DNA of 6,587 nucleotides, from assembly GCA_934667465.1 (NCBI GenBank), contig CAKUMG010000330.1, positions 1 to 6,587 of the forward strand, read 5' to 3'. Shown piece after piece: positions 1 through 5,945 of this stretch. The position numbers were made by a program, and so were the translations under genes. The notes under the pieces were generated by a model that worked only from the letters and a program-made list of their open reading frames with translations, was not told the origin of the DNA and ran no database searches. The stretch's first letter is position 1, and each line of letters opens with the position of its first letter. The DNA comes from an uncultured Actinoplanes sp. GTDB lineage: Bacteria > Actinomycetota > Actinomycetes > Mycobacteriales > Micromonosporaceae.

Positions 1-1
1 G

Positions 2-1204
2 GCATACCACTACCTCGACGTCGTGCAGGACGCGTACGTACGCGGCGGCGAGCCCCGGCTGCTGCAGAGCTACGACAACGACAGCGAGCTGCTGGCCACG
101 GCGTTCGTCTACGACAACGCGCTCGCGATGCTCGCGTGGCTGGCCAGCCCGACGGTCGCCAACGTGCGCCGGGCCCGCCTCGTCGGCGACGCGCTGCTGT
201 GGGCGCAGGAGCACGACGACACGTACGCGGACGGGCGGCTCCGGCAGGCGTACGCGGCGGGCCCGATGCGCTTCGAGGGCCTCGCTCTCGACGGGCTGCG
301 GCGCGCCGACGGGAAGGCCGCGCACCTGTGGCCGTACGGCTTCGGTGGCTCCTCGACGGGCGATCTGGCCTGGGCCGGTCTGGCGCTGGCCCAGCTCTAT
401 GCCGACACGAGGATCGCAAAGTACCTGGACGGCGCGGTGGCGCTCGGGCACTGGATCGCGGAGCGCGAGTCGCCGTACCGCCACGGCGGCTATCACGGCG
501 GCGTGCAGGGTGACGGGGAGACGCCACAGTCGTGGGCGTCGACCGAGCACAACCTCGACGCGTACGCGCTGTTCGCGCTGCTGGGCAAGCTGACCAGGGG
601 CCGGGCCTGGGGTCCGCGGGCCGAGCGGGCCGCCGCCTTCGTGCGCGCGATGTGGAACTCCCGCGGCCGGCACCTCTGGACCGGCACGATGGGCGGCCAC
701 GGCGGGCCGGGTCTCGTCAACGTCAGCACCGTGCCCGAGGACGCGCAGGCGTGGCAGGTGCTGAGCCTCGGCGACCCCACGTTCGCCGGCGCCGTCGACT
801 GGTCGGTCCGCCAGCTGCGCGCCGGCGACGGGGACATCTCCGGGGTGGCCTACAGCAGCCGGGTGCACGGCACCGGCGCCGAGGTGCCGGCGAGCACCCT
901 GCCGCACACCCGCGACGCGGTCTGGCTGGAGGGCACGTCGCACACCGCGCTGGCCCTGCTCGAGCGGGGCGCCCCCGGCGACGCCGAGCTGGCCCGGCGG
1001 CTGCTGCGCGAGGTCGTGCGGGCGCAGGAGACGCTCGGCGGCGGGCAGACCGTCGGGCGCCGGCCACTGCCCGTGGCCTCCGGGATCGTCGCCGCCACCA
1101 ACGCGTTCGACACCGGGTTCGGATTCGGCTACTTCCCCCGCCAGCATGTCGGCGCGACGGCCTGGTTCCTGCTGGCCGCGCAACAATTCAATCCCTGCCG
1201 ATGA
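2..1204 (+). CDS. Probable six-hairpin (alpha/alpha-toroid) glycosidase-like protein, 5' end missing
   Basis: The reading frame is open from the first complete codon in the window and ends at TGA 1202-1204, giving 400 visible residues. The true start lies upstream, so any signal peptide cannot be seen. The visible part is a series of helix-forming segments rich in Ala, Leu and Trp, with repeated aromatic/acidic motifs: AFVYDNALAMLAWL near the visible N-terminus, DLAWAGLALAQLYADT, STEHNLDAYALFALL in the middle, DAQAWQVLSLG, VWLEGTSHTALALLERG, and GATAWFLLAAQQFNP at the C-terminus. This pattern fits the alpha/alpha-toroid fold of six-hairpin glycosidases and N-acylglucosamine 2-epimerase-like proteins, many of which are secreted in actinomycetes. 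The acidic-aromatic clusters could line a sugar-binding cleft, but I cannot assign catalytic residues or a substrate. The next gene starts 57 bp downstream with its own promoter-like box, so the two need not be co-transcribed. The fold call is moderate; the specific activity is unknown. Confidence 0.6.
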   Translation, partial: AYHYLDVVQDAYVRGGEPRLLQSYDNDSELLATAFVYDNALAMLAWLASPTVANVRRARLVGDALLWAQEHDDTYADGRLRQAYAAGPMRFEGLALDGLRRADGKAAHLWPYGFGGSSTGDLAWAGLALAQLYADTRIAKYLDGAVALGHWIAERESPYRHGGYHGGVQGDGETPQSWASTEHNLDAYALFALLGKLTRGRAWGPRAERAAAFVRAMWNSRGRHLWTGTMGGHGGPGLVNVSTVPEDAQAWQVLSLGDPTFAGAVDWSVRQLRAGDGDISGVAYSSRVHGTGAEVPASTLPHTRDAVWLEGTSHTALALLERGAPGDAELARRLLREVVRAQETLGGGQTVGRRPLPVASGIVAATNAFDTGFGFGYFPRQHVGATAWFLLAAQQFNPCR

Positions 1205-1248
1205 TGTGACTTAGGCCCGAGTTGTAAGGGTTGGTGGTCCCGGACCGC

Positions 1249-1254
1249 TACCGT
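1249..1254 (+). promoter_or_regulatory. -10 box for a leaderless transcript of the EEP-family gene
   Basis: TACCGT matches the actinobacterial TANNNT -10 pattern and ends 7 bases before the ATG at 1262. At that spacing transcription would begin at or next to the A of the start codon. There is no purine-rich ribosome binding site just before this ATG (the seven bases are CGCCGCC), which agrees with leaderless translation. No good -35 hexamer is visible at 17-18 bp spacing. Confidence 0.45.
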
Positions 1255-1261
1255 CGCCGCC

Positions 1262-2260
1262 ATGACGATCACCGACTCCGAGCGCGCCACGCGCCCCGTC
1301 CGGGCCCGCCGGGCGGTCTGGCACGTCGTGCTCTGGCTGCTCGTGCTGCCCGGCCTGGCCTGGGTGGCGGTGCGGTTCGGCGGCTGGGAGCGGGGGCTGC
1401 TGGTGCAGCTGTTCGCGTTCACGCCGTACGTCGCGGCCTGGTCGGTGATCCCGCTGGTGCTCGCGCTGATCGGCCGGCGGTGGCTGCTCGCGGCGCTCGC
1501 GGCGCTCACCGTGGCGGGCCTCGCGGTCGCCGTGCTGCCGCGTTCGCTCGCCGACGCCGACCGGGGGCCGCAGACGGGCGTACGGGTCACGGTCATGACG
1601 TCGAACATGCTCTTCGGCAACGCCGACGCCACGGAGCTGGTGCGGCTCGTGCGGGACAACGACGTGGCCGTGCTCGCGGTGCAGGAGTTCAGCCCGCAGG
1701 CACAGACCAACCTCGCCGCCGCCGGGCTCGGCGACCTGCTGCCCTACACGACGCTGGGCGCGGAGGCCGGGGCGAGCGGATCGGGGCTCTACTCGCGCTT
1801 CCCGCTCGCCGACGCGGCAGTGCGCCGCAACGGCGCGGGGTTCAACCAGGCGTACGCGACCGTGCGGGCCCCGGGGGCGGTCGCGATCCAGGTCGAGTCG
1901 GCGCACCCGGCGGCGCCGTACGCGATCTCGGCGCTCGGCGACTGGCGCTCCGACCTCGAGGCGCAGCCCCGCGCCGACCCGGACGGCGCACCCCGGATCC
2001 TGCTCGGCGACTTCAACTCGACGCTCGACCACAAGCCCCTGCGCGACCTGATCGCCGGCGGCTACCGCGACGCGGCGGCGGCCACCGGCGACGGCCTCGT
2101 CGGCACCTGGGGCCCCTACGACGGCGACCCCATCCCCCCGGTCACGATCGACCACGTCCTCACCGACGAGCGCATCGGCGTGGTCTCCACCGCCGTGCAC
2201 GGCATCACCGGCACCGACCACCGCGCCATCATCGCGGAGGTCGTCCTCCCCGCCGCCTGA
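1262..2260 (+). CDS. Membrane-anchored endonuclease/exonuclease/phosphatase (EEP) family protein
   Basis: This is a 332-residue protein. The first ~95 residues hold three hydrophobic segments (about 18-38, 46-70 and 73-93) after a basic start rich in Arg, so the protein is probably anchored in the cytoplasmic membrane, with the catalytic domain after about residue 105 likely facing outwards. That domain has the EEP-family metal-dependent phosphodiesterase motifs in order: TSNML (N115), QEF (E142), SGLYSR (173-179), a conserved His region near H215, GDFNST (D250, N252), IDHVL (D297, H298) and GTDHRAI (D319, H320). The catalytic set looks complete. Relatives act on nucleic acids, phosphoinositides or sphingomyelin, and the substrate cannot be read from sequence. 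In actinomycetes this three-helix plus EEP architecture is common and mostly uncharacterised. ATG 1262 was chosen because it gives the basic N-terminus before the first helix and sits correctly behind a -10 box. The gene converges on cimA, with 58 bp between them. Confidence 0.85.
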   Translation: MTITDSERATRPVRARRAVWHVVLWLLVLPGLAWVAVRFGGWERGLLVQLFAFTPYVAAWSVIPLVLALIGRRWLLAALAALTVAGLAVAVLPRSLADADRGPQTGVRVTVMTSNMLFGNADATELVRLVRDNDVAVLAVQEFSPQAQTNLAAAGLGDLLPYTTLGAEAGASGSGLYSRFPLADAAVRRNGAGFNQAYATVRAPGAVAIQVESAHPAAPYAISALGDWRSDLEAQPRADPDGAPRILLGDFNSTLDHKPLRDLIAGGYRDAAAATGDGLVGTWGPYDGDPIPPVTIDHVLTDERIGVVSTAVHGITGTDHRAIIAEVVLPAA

Positions 2261-2295
2261 CGCCTGGCCATCACGCTGCGGGTGATGACCAGGCG
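2261..2295. terminator. Bidirectional hairpin between convergent genes
   Basis: Directly after the TGA of the EEP gene lies an inverted repeat with 14-base arms (2261-2274 and 2282-2295). They pair as 7 bp, one C/A mismatch and 6 bp around a 7-base loop. It lies 23 bp past the end of cimA on the other strand, so it can serve both convergent transcripts. Neither side carries a run of U, so this would be a GC hairpin of the kind common in actinomycetes rather than a canonical intrinsic terminator. Its right end merges into a perfect 10-bp palindrome AGGCGCGCCT at 2291-2300. Confidence 0.6.
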
Positions 2296-2318
2296 CGCCT
2301 AGGACAGGCATCAGCTGC

Positions 2319-3896
2319 TTACTGCGCCCGGGCCAGCCCGAAGGTGAGCGCGTCGGTGAGGGCCTTCCAGCTGGCCTCGACCACGTTCTCGTGGACGCCG
2401 ACGGTGGTCCAGTCGCGGGTGCCGTCGCTCGTCTCGACGAGGACCCGGGTGATGGCGTTGGTGCCCTGCGAGCCCTCCAGGATGCGGACCTTGTAGTCGG
2501 CCAGGTGGAAGTCCTTGAGCTCCGGGTAGTGCTGGAACAGCGCCGTACGCAGCGCCTCGTCCAGGGCGTTGACCGGGCCGTTGCCCTCGGCGGTGGAGAT
2601 GACTCGCTCGCCGCCGACGCGGACCTTGACGGTCGCCTCGGAGATCACCTTGCCGTCCTCGCGGTGCTCGACCAGGACGCGCCAGGACTCGAGGGCGAAC
2701 GGGCGCACGAACGCCGCGCCCGGCAGCTGGTCGCGGACCAGCAGCTCGAAGGACGCGTCGGCGGCCTCGAACGACCAGCCGCCCGCCTCCAGATCCTTCA
2801 CCTTCCGGGTCACCTCGTTCAGCGTGTCCGGATGGCCGGCCAGGTCCAGCCCGAGCTCGCGGCTCTTGAGCTCGATGCTGGCGCGGCCGGCCATCTCGGT
2901 CACCAGGATCCGCATGTCGTTGCCCACAACCGCCGGGTCGACGTGGTTGTAGAGCAGCGGATCCACCTTGATCGCGCTCGCGTGCAGCCCCGCCTTGTGG
3001 GCGAAGGCGGCGGCCCCGACATAGGCCTGGTGGGTGTCGGGGGCGATGTTCGCGATCTCGGCGAGCGCGGTGGAGACGCGCGTCGCCTGCTCGAGGCATC
3101 CGTCCGGTAGGACCTTCAGCCCGAGCTTGAGTTGCAGGTTGCTGACCACGGCGAACAGGTCGGCGTTGCCGGGCCGCTCGCCGTAGCCGTTGGCCGTGCA
3201 CTGGAAGTGTTCGACGCCCGCCTCGACCGCCGCGATGGTGTTCGCGACCGCGCAGGCGGTGTCGTTCTGGCAGTGGATGCCGAGCCGGTCGGCGCCCACG
3301 CCGGTCCGCTCGACGACGTCCCGCACCGCCGCGGTGATCATCGAGGGCAGCATGCCGCCGTTCGTGTCGCACATGACGACCCGCTCCGCGCCCGCGTCGA
3401 AGGCCGTCTTCACCACCGACGCCGTGTACGCGGGGTCGTGGCGGAACCCGTCGAAGAAGTGCTCGCAGTCGACGAACGCGCGGCGGCCGTTCGCGACCAG
3501 GTGCGCCACGGTGTCCCGTACCATCGCCAGGTTTTCCTCCCCGGTGGTCCGCAGCGCCCGCTCGACGTGCCGGATGTCCGACTTGGCGACGACGCACACC
3601 ACCGGCGTCTCGGCGTCGAGCAGCGCCTGCACCTGCGGATCCGCGGCCACGTCGACGCCGGCCTTGCGCGTCGCCCCGAACGCCACCAGCACCGCGTGCT
3701 TGAGGTCCAGCTCGGTGCGCGCCCGGCGGAAGAACTCGGTGTCCTTCGGCATCGCACCCGGCCAGCCGCCCTCGATGAATCCGACACCGAACTCGTCGAG
3801 CAGCCGGGCGACTGCCAGCTTGTCGACGACCGAGTAGCTGATGCCCTCGCGTTGCCCGCCGTCACGCAACGTCGTGTCGAACACCTGGTAGGTCAT
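2319..3896 (-). CDS. cimA: Citramalate synthase
   Basis: This 525-residue enzyme condenses pyruvate with acetyl-CoA to (R)-citramalate, the first step of threonine-independent isoleucine synthesis. The N-terminal HMGL-like TIM barrel (about 3-275) contains FDTTLRDGGQREG (6-18, with catalytic R11 and D12), IEGGWPGAMPKD (41-52), HFFDGFR (146-152) and NGYGERPGNADLF (236-248). These fit the CimA branch of the isopropylmalate/citramalate synthase family rather than LeuA. A linker with AHKAGLHASAI (299-309) leads to a C-terminal LeuA-type allosteric dimer domain (about 390-525) with GNGPVNALDEAL (438-449) and SQGTNAITRVLVE (476-488), so feedback inhibition, probably by isoleucine, is expected. The metal-site motif reads HCQND (208-212), where LeuA has HxH. 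ATG 3896 is chosen because GAGAGGA lies 8 bases upstream and the family N-terminus begins here. An in-frame TTG at 3932 falls in a terminator U-tract. All 15 Ile codons are ATC. An attenuator-like leader precedes the gene. Confidence 0.95.
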   Translation of the reverse strand: MTYQVFDTTLRDGGQREGISYSVVDKLAVARLLDEFGVGFIEGGWPGAMPKDTEFFRRARTELDLKHAVLVAFGATRKAGVDVAADPQVQALLDAETPVVCVVAKSDIRHVERALRTTGEENLAMVRDTVAHLVANGRRAFVDCEHFFDGFRHDPAYTASVVKTAFDAGAERVVMCDTNGGMLPSMITAAVRDVVERTGVGADRLGIHCQNDTACAVANTIAAVEAGVEHFQCTANGYGERPGNADLFAVVSNLQLKLGLKVLPDGCLEQATRVSTALAEIANIAPDTHQAYVGAAAFAHKAGLHASAIKVDPLLYNHVDPAVVGNDMRILVTEMAGRASIELKSRELGLDLAGHPDTLNEVTRKVKDLEAGGWSFEAADASFELLVRDQLPGAAFVRPFALESWRVLVEHREDGKVISEATVKVRVGGERVISTAEGNGPVNALDEALRTALFQHYPELKDFHLADYKVRILEGSQGTNAITRVLVETSDGTRDWTTVGVHENVVEASWKALTDALTFGLARAQ

Positions 3897-3904
3897 GAAA
3901 CGCG

Positions 3905-3911
3905 TCCTCTC
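3905..3911 (-). promoter_or_regulatory. Ribosome binding site of cimA
   Basis: On the minus strand GAGAGGA lies 8 bases before the ATG at 3896. It is a strong purine-rich site and fixes the cimA start. It lies downstream of the attenuator terminator and outside its stem. Confidence 0.75.
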
Positions 3912-3930
3912 GAAGATTTTGTGGCCCAAC

Positions 3931-3960
3931 AAAAAGACCCCCCGCGAATGCGGGAGGTCT
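3931..3960 (-). terminator. Intrinsic terminator in the cimA leader (attenuator)
   Basis: In the minus-strand transcript AGACCUCCCGC (3960-3950), a four-base loop AUUC, and GCGGGGGGUCU (3945-3935) form an 11-bp stem whose only non-Watson-Crick pair is one U-G wobble. The stem runs straight into a stretch of five U (3935-3931), then GUU. This is a textbook Rho-independent terminator pointing towards cimA; the plus-strand side has no U-run. It lies 34 bases before the cimA start codon and 18 bases after the stop of the leader peptide frame, so it would stop transcription before cimA unless it is relieved. Confidence 0.9.
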
Positions 3961-3991
3961 GCGCGTCGGCGGGAACGGTCAGCCGATGCGC
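3961..3991 (-). promoter_or_regulatory. Hairpin overlapping the leader peptide stop codon
   Basis: In the minus-strand RNA GCGCAUCGGC (3991-3982) pairs with GCCGACGCGC (3970-3961), giving nine pairs and one A/C mismatch around an 11-base loop that contains the leader stop codon UGA (3981-3979). The stem ends exactly where the terminator stem begins, so the two can stack. A ribosome that reaches the stop codon would melt this hairpin, while one stalled at the upstream Ile codons would disturb it little. It occupies the place of the first hairpin in classical attenuators. Confidence 0.6.
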
Positions 3992-4038
3992 TGGGTGCGA
4001 ATAATCAGCACGAGGGTGCGGGTCACGGTGCTGAGCAT
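3979..4038 (-). CDS. Leader peptide of the cimA attenuator
   Basis: This is a 19-residue frame reading MLSTVTRTLVLIIRTQRIG, with ATG at 4038-4036 and TGA at 3981-3979. Eight of its 19 residues are Leu, Val or Ile, including five in a row (LVLII, residues 9-13). The two neighbouring Ile codons are both ATT, whereas all 15 Ile codons of cimA are ATC, so the pair is likely to be read slowly when isoleucyl-tRNA is short. Four Thr codons are also present; threonine is the precursor of the alternative isoleucine route. GGCGGA lies 7 bases before the ATG. The peptide is probably not functional as a protein; its translation would be the sensor. Start and frame follow from the ribosome binding site and from the placement before a terminator. 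Confidence 0.85.
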   Translation of the reverse strand: MLSTVTRTLVLIIRTQRIG

Positions 4039-4045
4039 GCCACTG

Positions 4046-4051
4046 TCCGCC
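4046..4051 (-). promoter_or_regulatory. Ribosome binding site of the leader peptide
   Basis: GGCGGA on the minus strand differs from GGAGGA at one position and lies 7 bases before the leader ATG. It supports translation of the short frame. The same bases (CTGTCC at 4043-4048 with GGACAG at 4060-4065 on the plus strand) form a 6-bp inverted repeat with an 11-base gap that could partly mask it. Confidence 0.55.
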
Positions 4052-4091
4052 GCTGATTGGGACAGAAGTCCAGACTCCGAGACGAACGAGC

Positions 4092-4097
4092 TACTTT
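4092..4097 (+). promoter_or_regulatory. -10 box for a leaderless transcript of the phosphatase gene
   Basis: TACTTT fits TANNNT well and ends 6 bases before the GTG at 4104, so transcription should begin at or beside the start codon. This AT-containing box stands out in GC-rich surroundings. No clear -35 is seen about 17-18 bp upstream. Its upstream half must share the 65-bp interval with the divergent, unidentified promoter of the cimA leader. Confidence 0.6.
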
Positions 4098-4103
4098 CGG
4101 GGT

Positions 4104-4835
4104 GTGACGCATCCCCGGAGCCTGACCTTCTCGTCCAACTTCAACTTCCGCGACGTGGGCGGCTATCAGGGGTTCGACGGGCGCACGGTCCGCTGGCGCC
4201 GGCTCTTCCGGGCCGACTCGCTGCACCGGCTCAAGGACGAGGACCTCACGGCGTTCGGGGAGCTGGGCGTGCGGACCGTCATCGACCTGCGGCGGGTGAC
4301 CGAGATCGAGCTCAACGGGCGGGTCCCTTCCGTCGAGAATCTGACCTATCACAACCCGGTGATCGAGCACATCGAGTGGAACGACGTGCCCGTGGTCGAG
4401 GGGGTGCCGCACGCGCGCTGGCTCGCGGACCGCTATCTGAACTTCACCGCGGACGGGCGTAAGGGGATCGCGACGGCTCTGTCCCTGATCGCGGACCCCG
4501 TCGCGGCGCCGGCCGTCGTGCACTGCATGGCGGGCAAGGACCGGACGGGGGTCGTGTGCGCGCTGACCCTGGCGTTGCTCGGGGTGTCCGACGAGGAGAT
4601 CGCCGCGGACTACCACCTGACCGAGGCGTCCATGGTCGGGCTGACCGACTATCTTTCACGGACCAATCCCGCCGCGGTGCAGGACAAGTACCACATGTTC
4701 CAGTGCCCGCCCGAGGCGATTCTGCTCTTCCTCGCCGACCTCCGGGCCGCGCACGGGTCGGTTCTCGGCTATGTGCAAGAGATCGGCATCACGGATGAGC
4801 AGGTGGCCGCTCTGCGCGACCACCTGCTCTCTTGA
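4104..4835 (+). CDS. Tyrosine-protein phosphatase, PtpB/LipA-like (Y_phosphatase3 family)
   Basis: This is a 243-residue soluble protein with no signal peptide or membrane segment. The N-terminal signatures NFRDVGGY (14-21) and RLFRADSLHRL (33-43) and the phosphatase P-loop HCMAGKDRTG (140-149, nucleophile C141 and phosphate-binding R147) match the family that includes Mycobacterium tuberculosis PtpB and Listeria LipA. The Lys in the loop (AGKDRT) is typical of this branch, whose members remove phosphate from tyrosine and sometimes from serine/threonine or phosphoinositides. The acidic helix region after 160 (DEEIAADYHLTEASM) is also typical. GTG 4104 is the only sensible start: it sits 6 bases after a TACTTT box and 10 residues before the conserved core. 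The gene is divergent from cimA and ends 4 bp from the end of ilvE, with no terminator between. A link to branched-chain amino acid metabolism is suggested only by position. Confidence 0.88.
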   Translation: MTHPRSLTFSSNFNFRDVGGYQGFDGRTVRWRRLFRADSLHRLKDEDLTAFGELGVRTVIDLRRVTEIELNGRVPSVENLTYHNPVIEHIEWNDVPVVEGVPHARWLADRYLNFTADGRKGIATALSLIADPVAAPAVVHCMAGKDRTGVVCALTLALLGVSDEEIAADYHLTEASMVGLTDYLSRTNPAAVQDKYHMFQCPPEAILLFLADLRAAHGSVLGYVQEIGITDEQVAALRDHLLS

Positions 4836-4839
4836 TCGG

Positions 4840-5937
4840 TCACAGCACCCGGTGGACCCAGCCGAACGGGTCCTCGGCGCGGCCGCGCTGGATGTCGGCG
4901 AGCTCCTGGCGCAGGGCCATCGTGACCTCGCCGGGGCCGCCGTCGGCGACGGTGAACTCGCCGTCCAGCGAACGCACGGTCCCGATCGGCGTGATGACGG
5001 CGGCGGTGCCGCACGCGAAGGCCTCGCGGATGCGACCCGTACGGGCGCCCTCGCGCCACTCCTCGAGGCTGACCGGCCGCTCCTCCACCCGGCGGCCGGC
5101 CCGCCCGGCCAGCTGGATCACCGAGTCGCGGGTGATGCCCGGCAGGATCGTGCCGGTCAGCGGCGGCGTGACCAGCGTGCCGTCGTCGGTGACGAAGAAG
5201 ACGTTCATGCCGCCCAGCTCGTCGATGTACTTGCGCTCGACCGCGTCCAGATAGACCACCTGGTCGCAGCCGTGCTCGATCGCCTCGGCCTGCGCGGACA
5301 GCCCCGCCGCGTAGTTGCCGCCGCACTTGGCCGCGCCCGTGCCACCCGGCGCCGCCCGCGTGTAGTCCGGCGTCACCCACACGCTGACCGGCTTGACCCC
5401 GCCGCTGAAATACGGGCCCACGGGCGACGCGATCACCAGGTAGAGGTATTCCATCGCGGGGCGCACACCGAGGAAGACCTCGCTGGCGTAGGCGAACGGG
5501 CGCAGGTAGAGGCTGCCCTCGTCGCCCTCCGGGATCCACTTCCGGTCGATCGCGATGATCTGGCGCAGCGACTCCAGGAACGTCGCCGGCGGCAGCACGG
5601 GCATCGCCATCCGCTGCGCCGACGTGCCGAACCGGGCGGCGTTGGCATCCGGCCGGAACATCGCGACGCCGCCGTCGGGCAGCGTGTAGGCCTTCAGCCC
5701 CTCGAAGATCTCCTGCGCGTAGTGCAGCACAGCCGCGGCGGGATCCATCGGGATCGGCGCGCGGGCCTCGACGCGGGGCTCGTACCAGCCCTTGCCCTCC
5801 GCATAGCGGATGGTGACCATGTGATCGGTGAAGATGCGGCCGAAGCCGGGATTGGCGAGAAGAGTCGCGCGATCCGCGTCGCTTACGGGCGCCGGGTTCG
5901 GACGGATCTCGAACTCGAGGTTGTCACCACCACTCAT
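4840..5937 (-). CDS. ilvE: Branched-chain amino acid aminotransferase
   Basis: This 365-residue cytosolic, PLP-dependent class IV aminotransferase interconverts leucine, isoleucine and valine with their 2-oxo acids, using glutamate/2-oxoglutarate. Visible landmarks are FEGLKAY (78-84), RMAMP near 109-113, YLRPFAYASE (144-153), SPVGPYFSGGVKPV (171-184), AAKCGGNYA (202-210) with the PLP-binding K204, DELGGMNVFF (239-248) and EAFACGTAAVITPI (305-318). Length and end (PFGWVHRVL) fit the actinobacterial long-form enzymes. The frame stays open upstream to 6165, but that extension is low-complexity and crosses the likely promoter. ATG 5937, giving MSGGDNLEFEIRPNP, matches the family start. AGGT lies 8 bases upstream. 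The gene ends 4 bp from the oppositely oriented phosphatase gene. With leuB upstream and cimA downstream on the same strand it forms a branched-chain synthesis cluster. Confidence 0.95.
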   Translation of the reverse strand: MSGGDNLEFEIRPNPAPVSDADRATLLANPGFGRIFTDHMVTIRYAEGKGWYEPRVEARAPIPMDPAAAVLHYAQEIFEGLKAYTLPDGGVAMFRPDANAARFGTSAQRMAMPVLPPATFLESLRQIIAIDRKWIPEGDEGSLYLRPFAYASEVFLGVRPAMEYLYLVIASPVGPYFSGGVKPVSVWVTPDYTRAAPGGTGAAKCGGNYAAGLSAQAEAIEHGCDQVVYLDAVERKYIDELGGMNVFFVTDDGTLVTPPLTGTILPGITRDSVIQLAGRAGRRVEERPVSLEEWREGARTGRIREAFACGTAAVITPIGTVRSLDGEFTVADGGPGEVTMALRQELADIQRGRAEDPFGWVHRVL

Positions 5938-5945
5938 GGCAGCAG

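Larger units (their letters stand above)
3931..4051 (-). promoter_or_regulatory. Branched-chain amino acid transcription attenuator upstream of cimA
   Basis: This composite element comprises, in transcript order: a ribosome binding site (4051-4046), a 19-codon leader frame (4038-3979) with the codons for LVLII at 4014-4000, a hairpin spanning 3991-3961 that overlaps the leader's last codons and stop, and an immediately adjacent terminator hairpin with a U-tract (3960-3931). The expected behaviour, from trp/ilv-type attenuators, is that a ribosome stalled on the Leu-Val-Leu-Ile-Ile codons changes the RNA fold and allows read-through into cimA, while normal translation leads to termination. I could not identify by eye a clean alternative antiterminator pairing, so the switching step is inferred. 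Confidence 0.8.

Noticed and set aside
2291..2300. AGGCGCGCCT palindrome as a regulator operator
   Set aside because: It lies between the 3' ends of two convergent genes and overlaps the hairpin, so a role in 3'-end structure or chance is more likely than an operator.
1211..2311. Long minus-strand open frame of 366 codons
   Set aside because: It lies antisense to the EEP-family gene, whose catalytic motifs are intact; its translation is Arg/Gly/Pro-rich with no recognisable motif, typical of shadow frames in GC-rich DNA.
2391..3110. Plus-strand open frame of 239 codons over the 3' half of cimA
   Set aside because: Shadow of cimA codons; no family resemblance and no ribosome binding site.
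3897..3932. Upstream TTG start adding 12 residues to CimA
   Set aside because: The codon falls in the U-tract of the terminator and lacks a ribosome binding site; ATG 3896 has GAGAGGA at 8 bases and matches the family start.
3132..4004. Plus-strand open frame of 290 codons over the 5' half of cimA
   Set aside because: Antisense to well-conserved cimA sequence and to its leader; composition is that of a shadow frame.
3897..4103. Possible T-box riboswitch before cimA
   Set aside because: The leader is too short (about 140 bases) and lacks a T-box motif or specifier stem; a translated leader peptide explains the region better.
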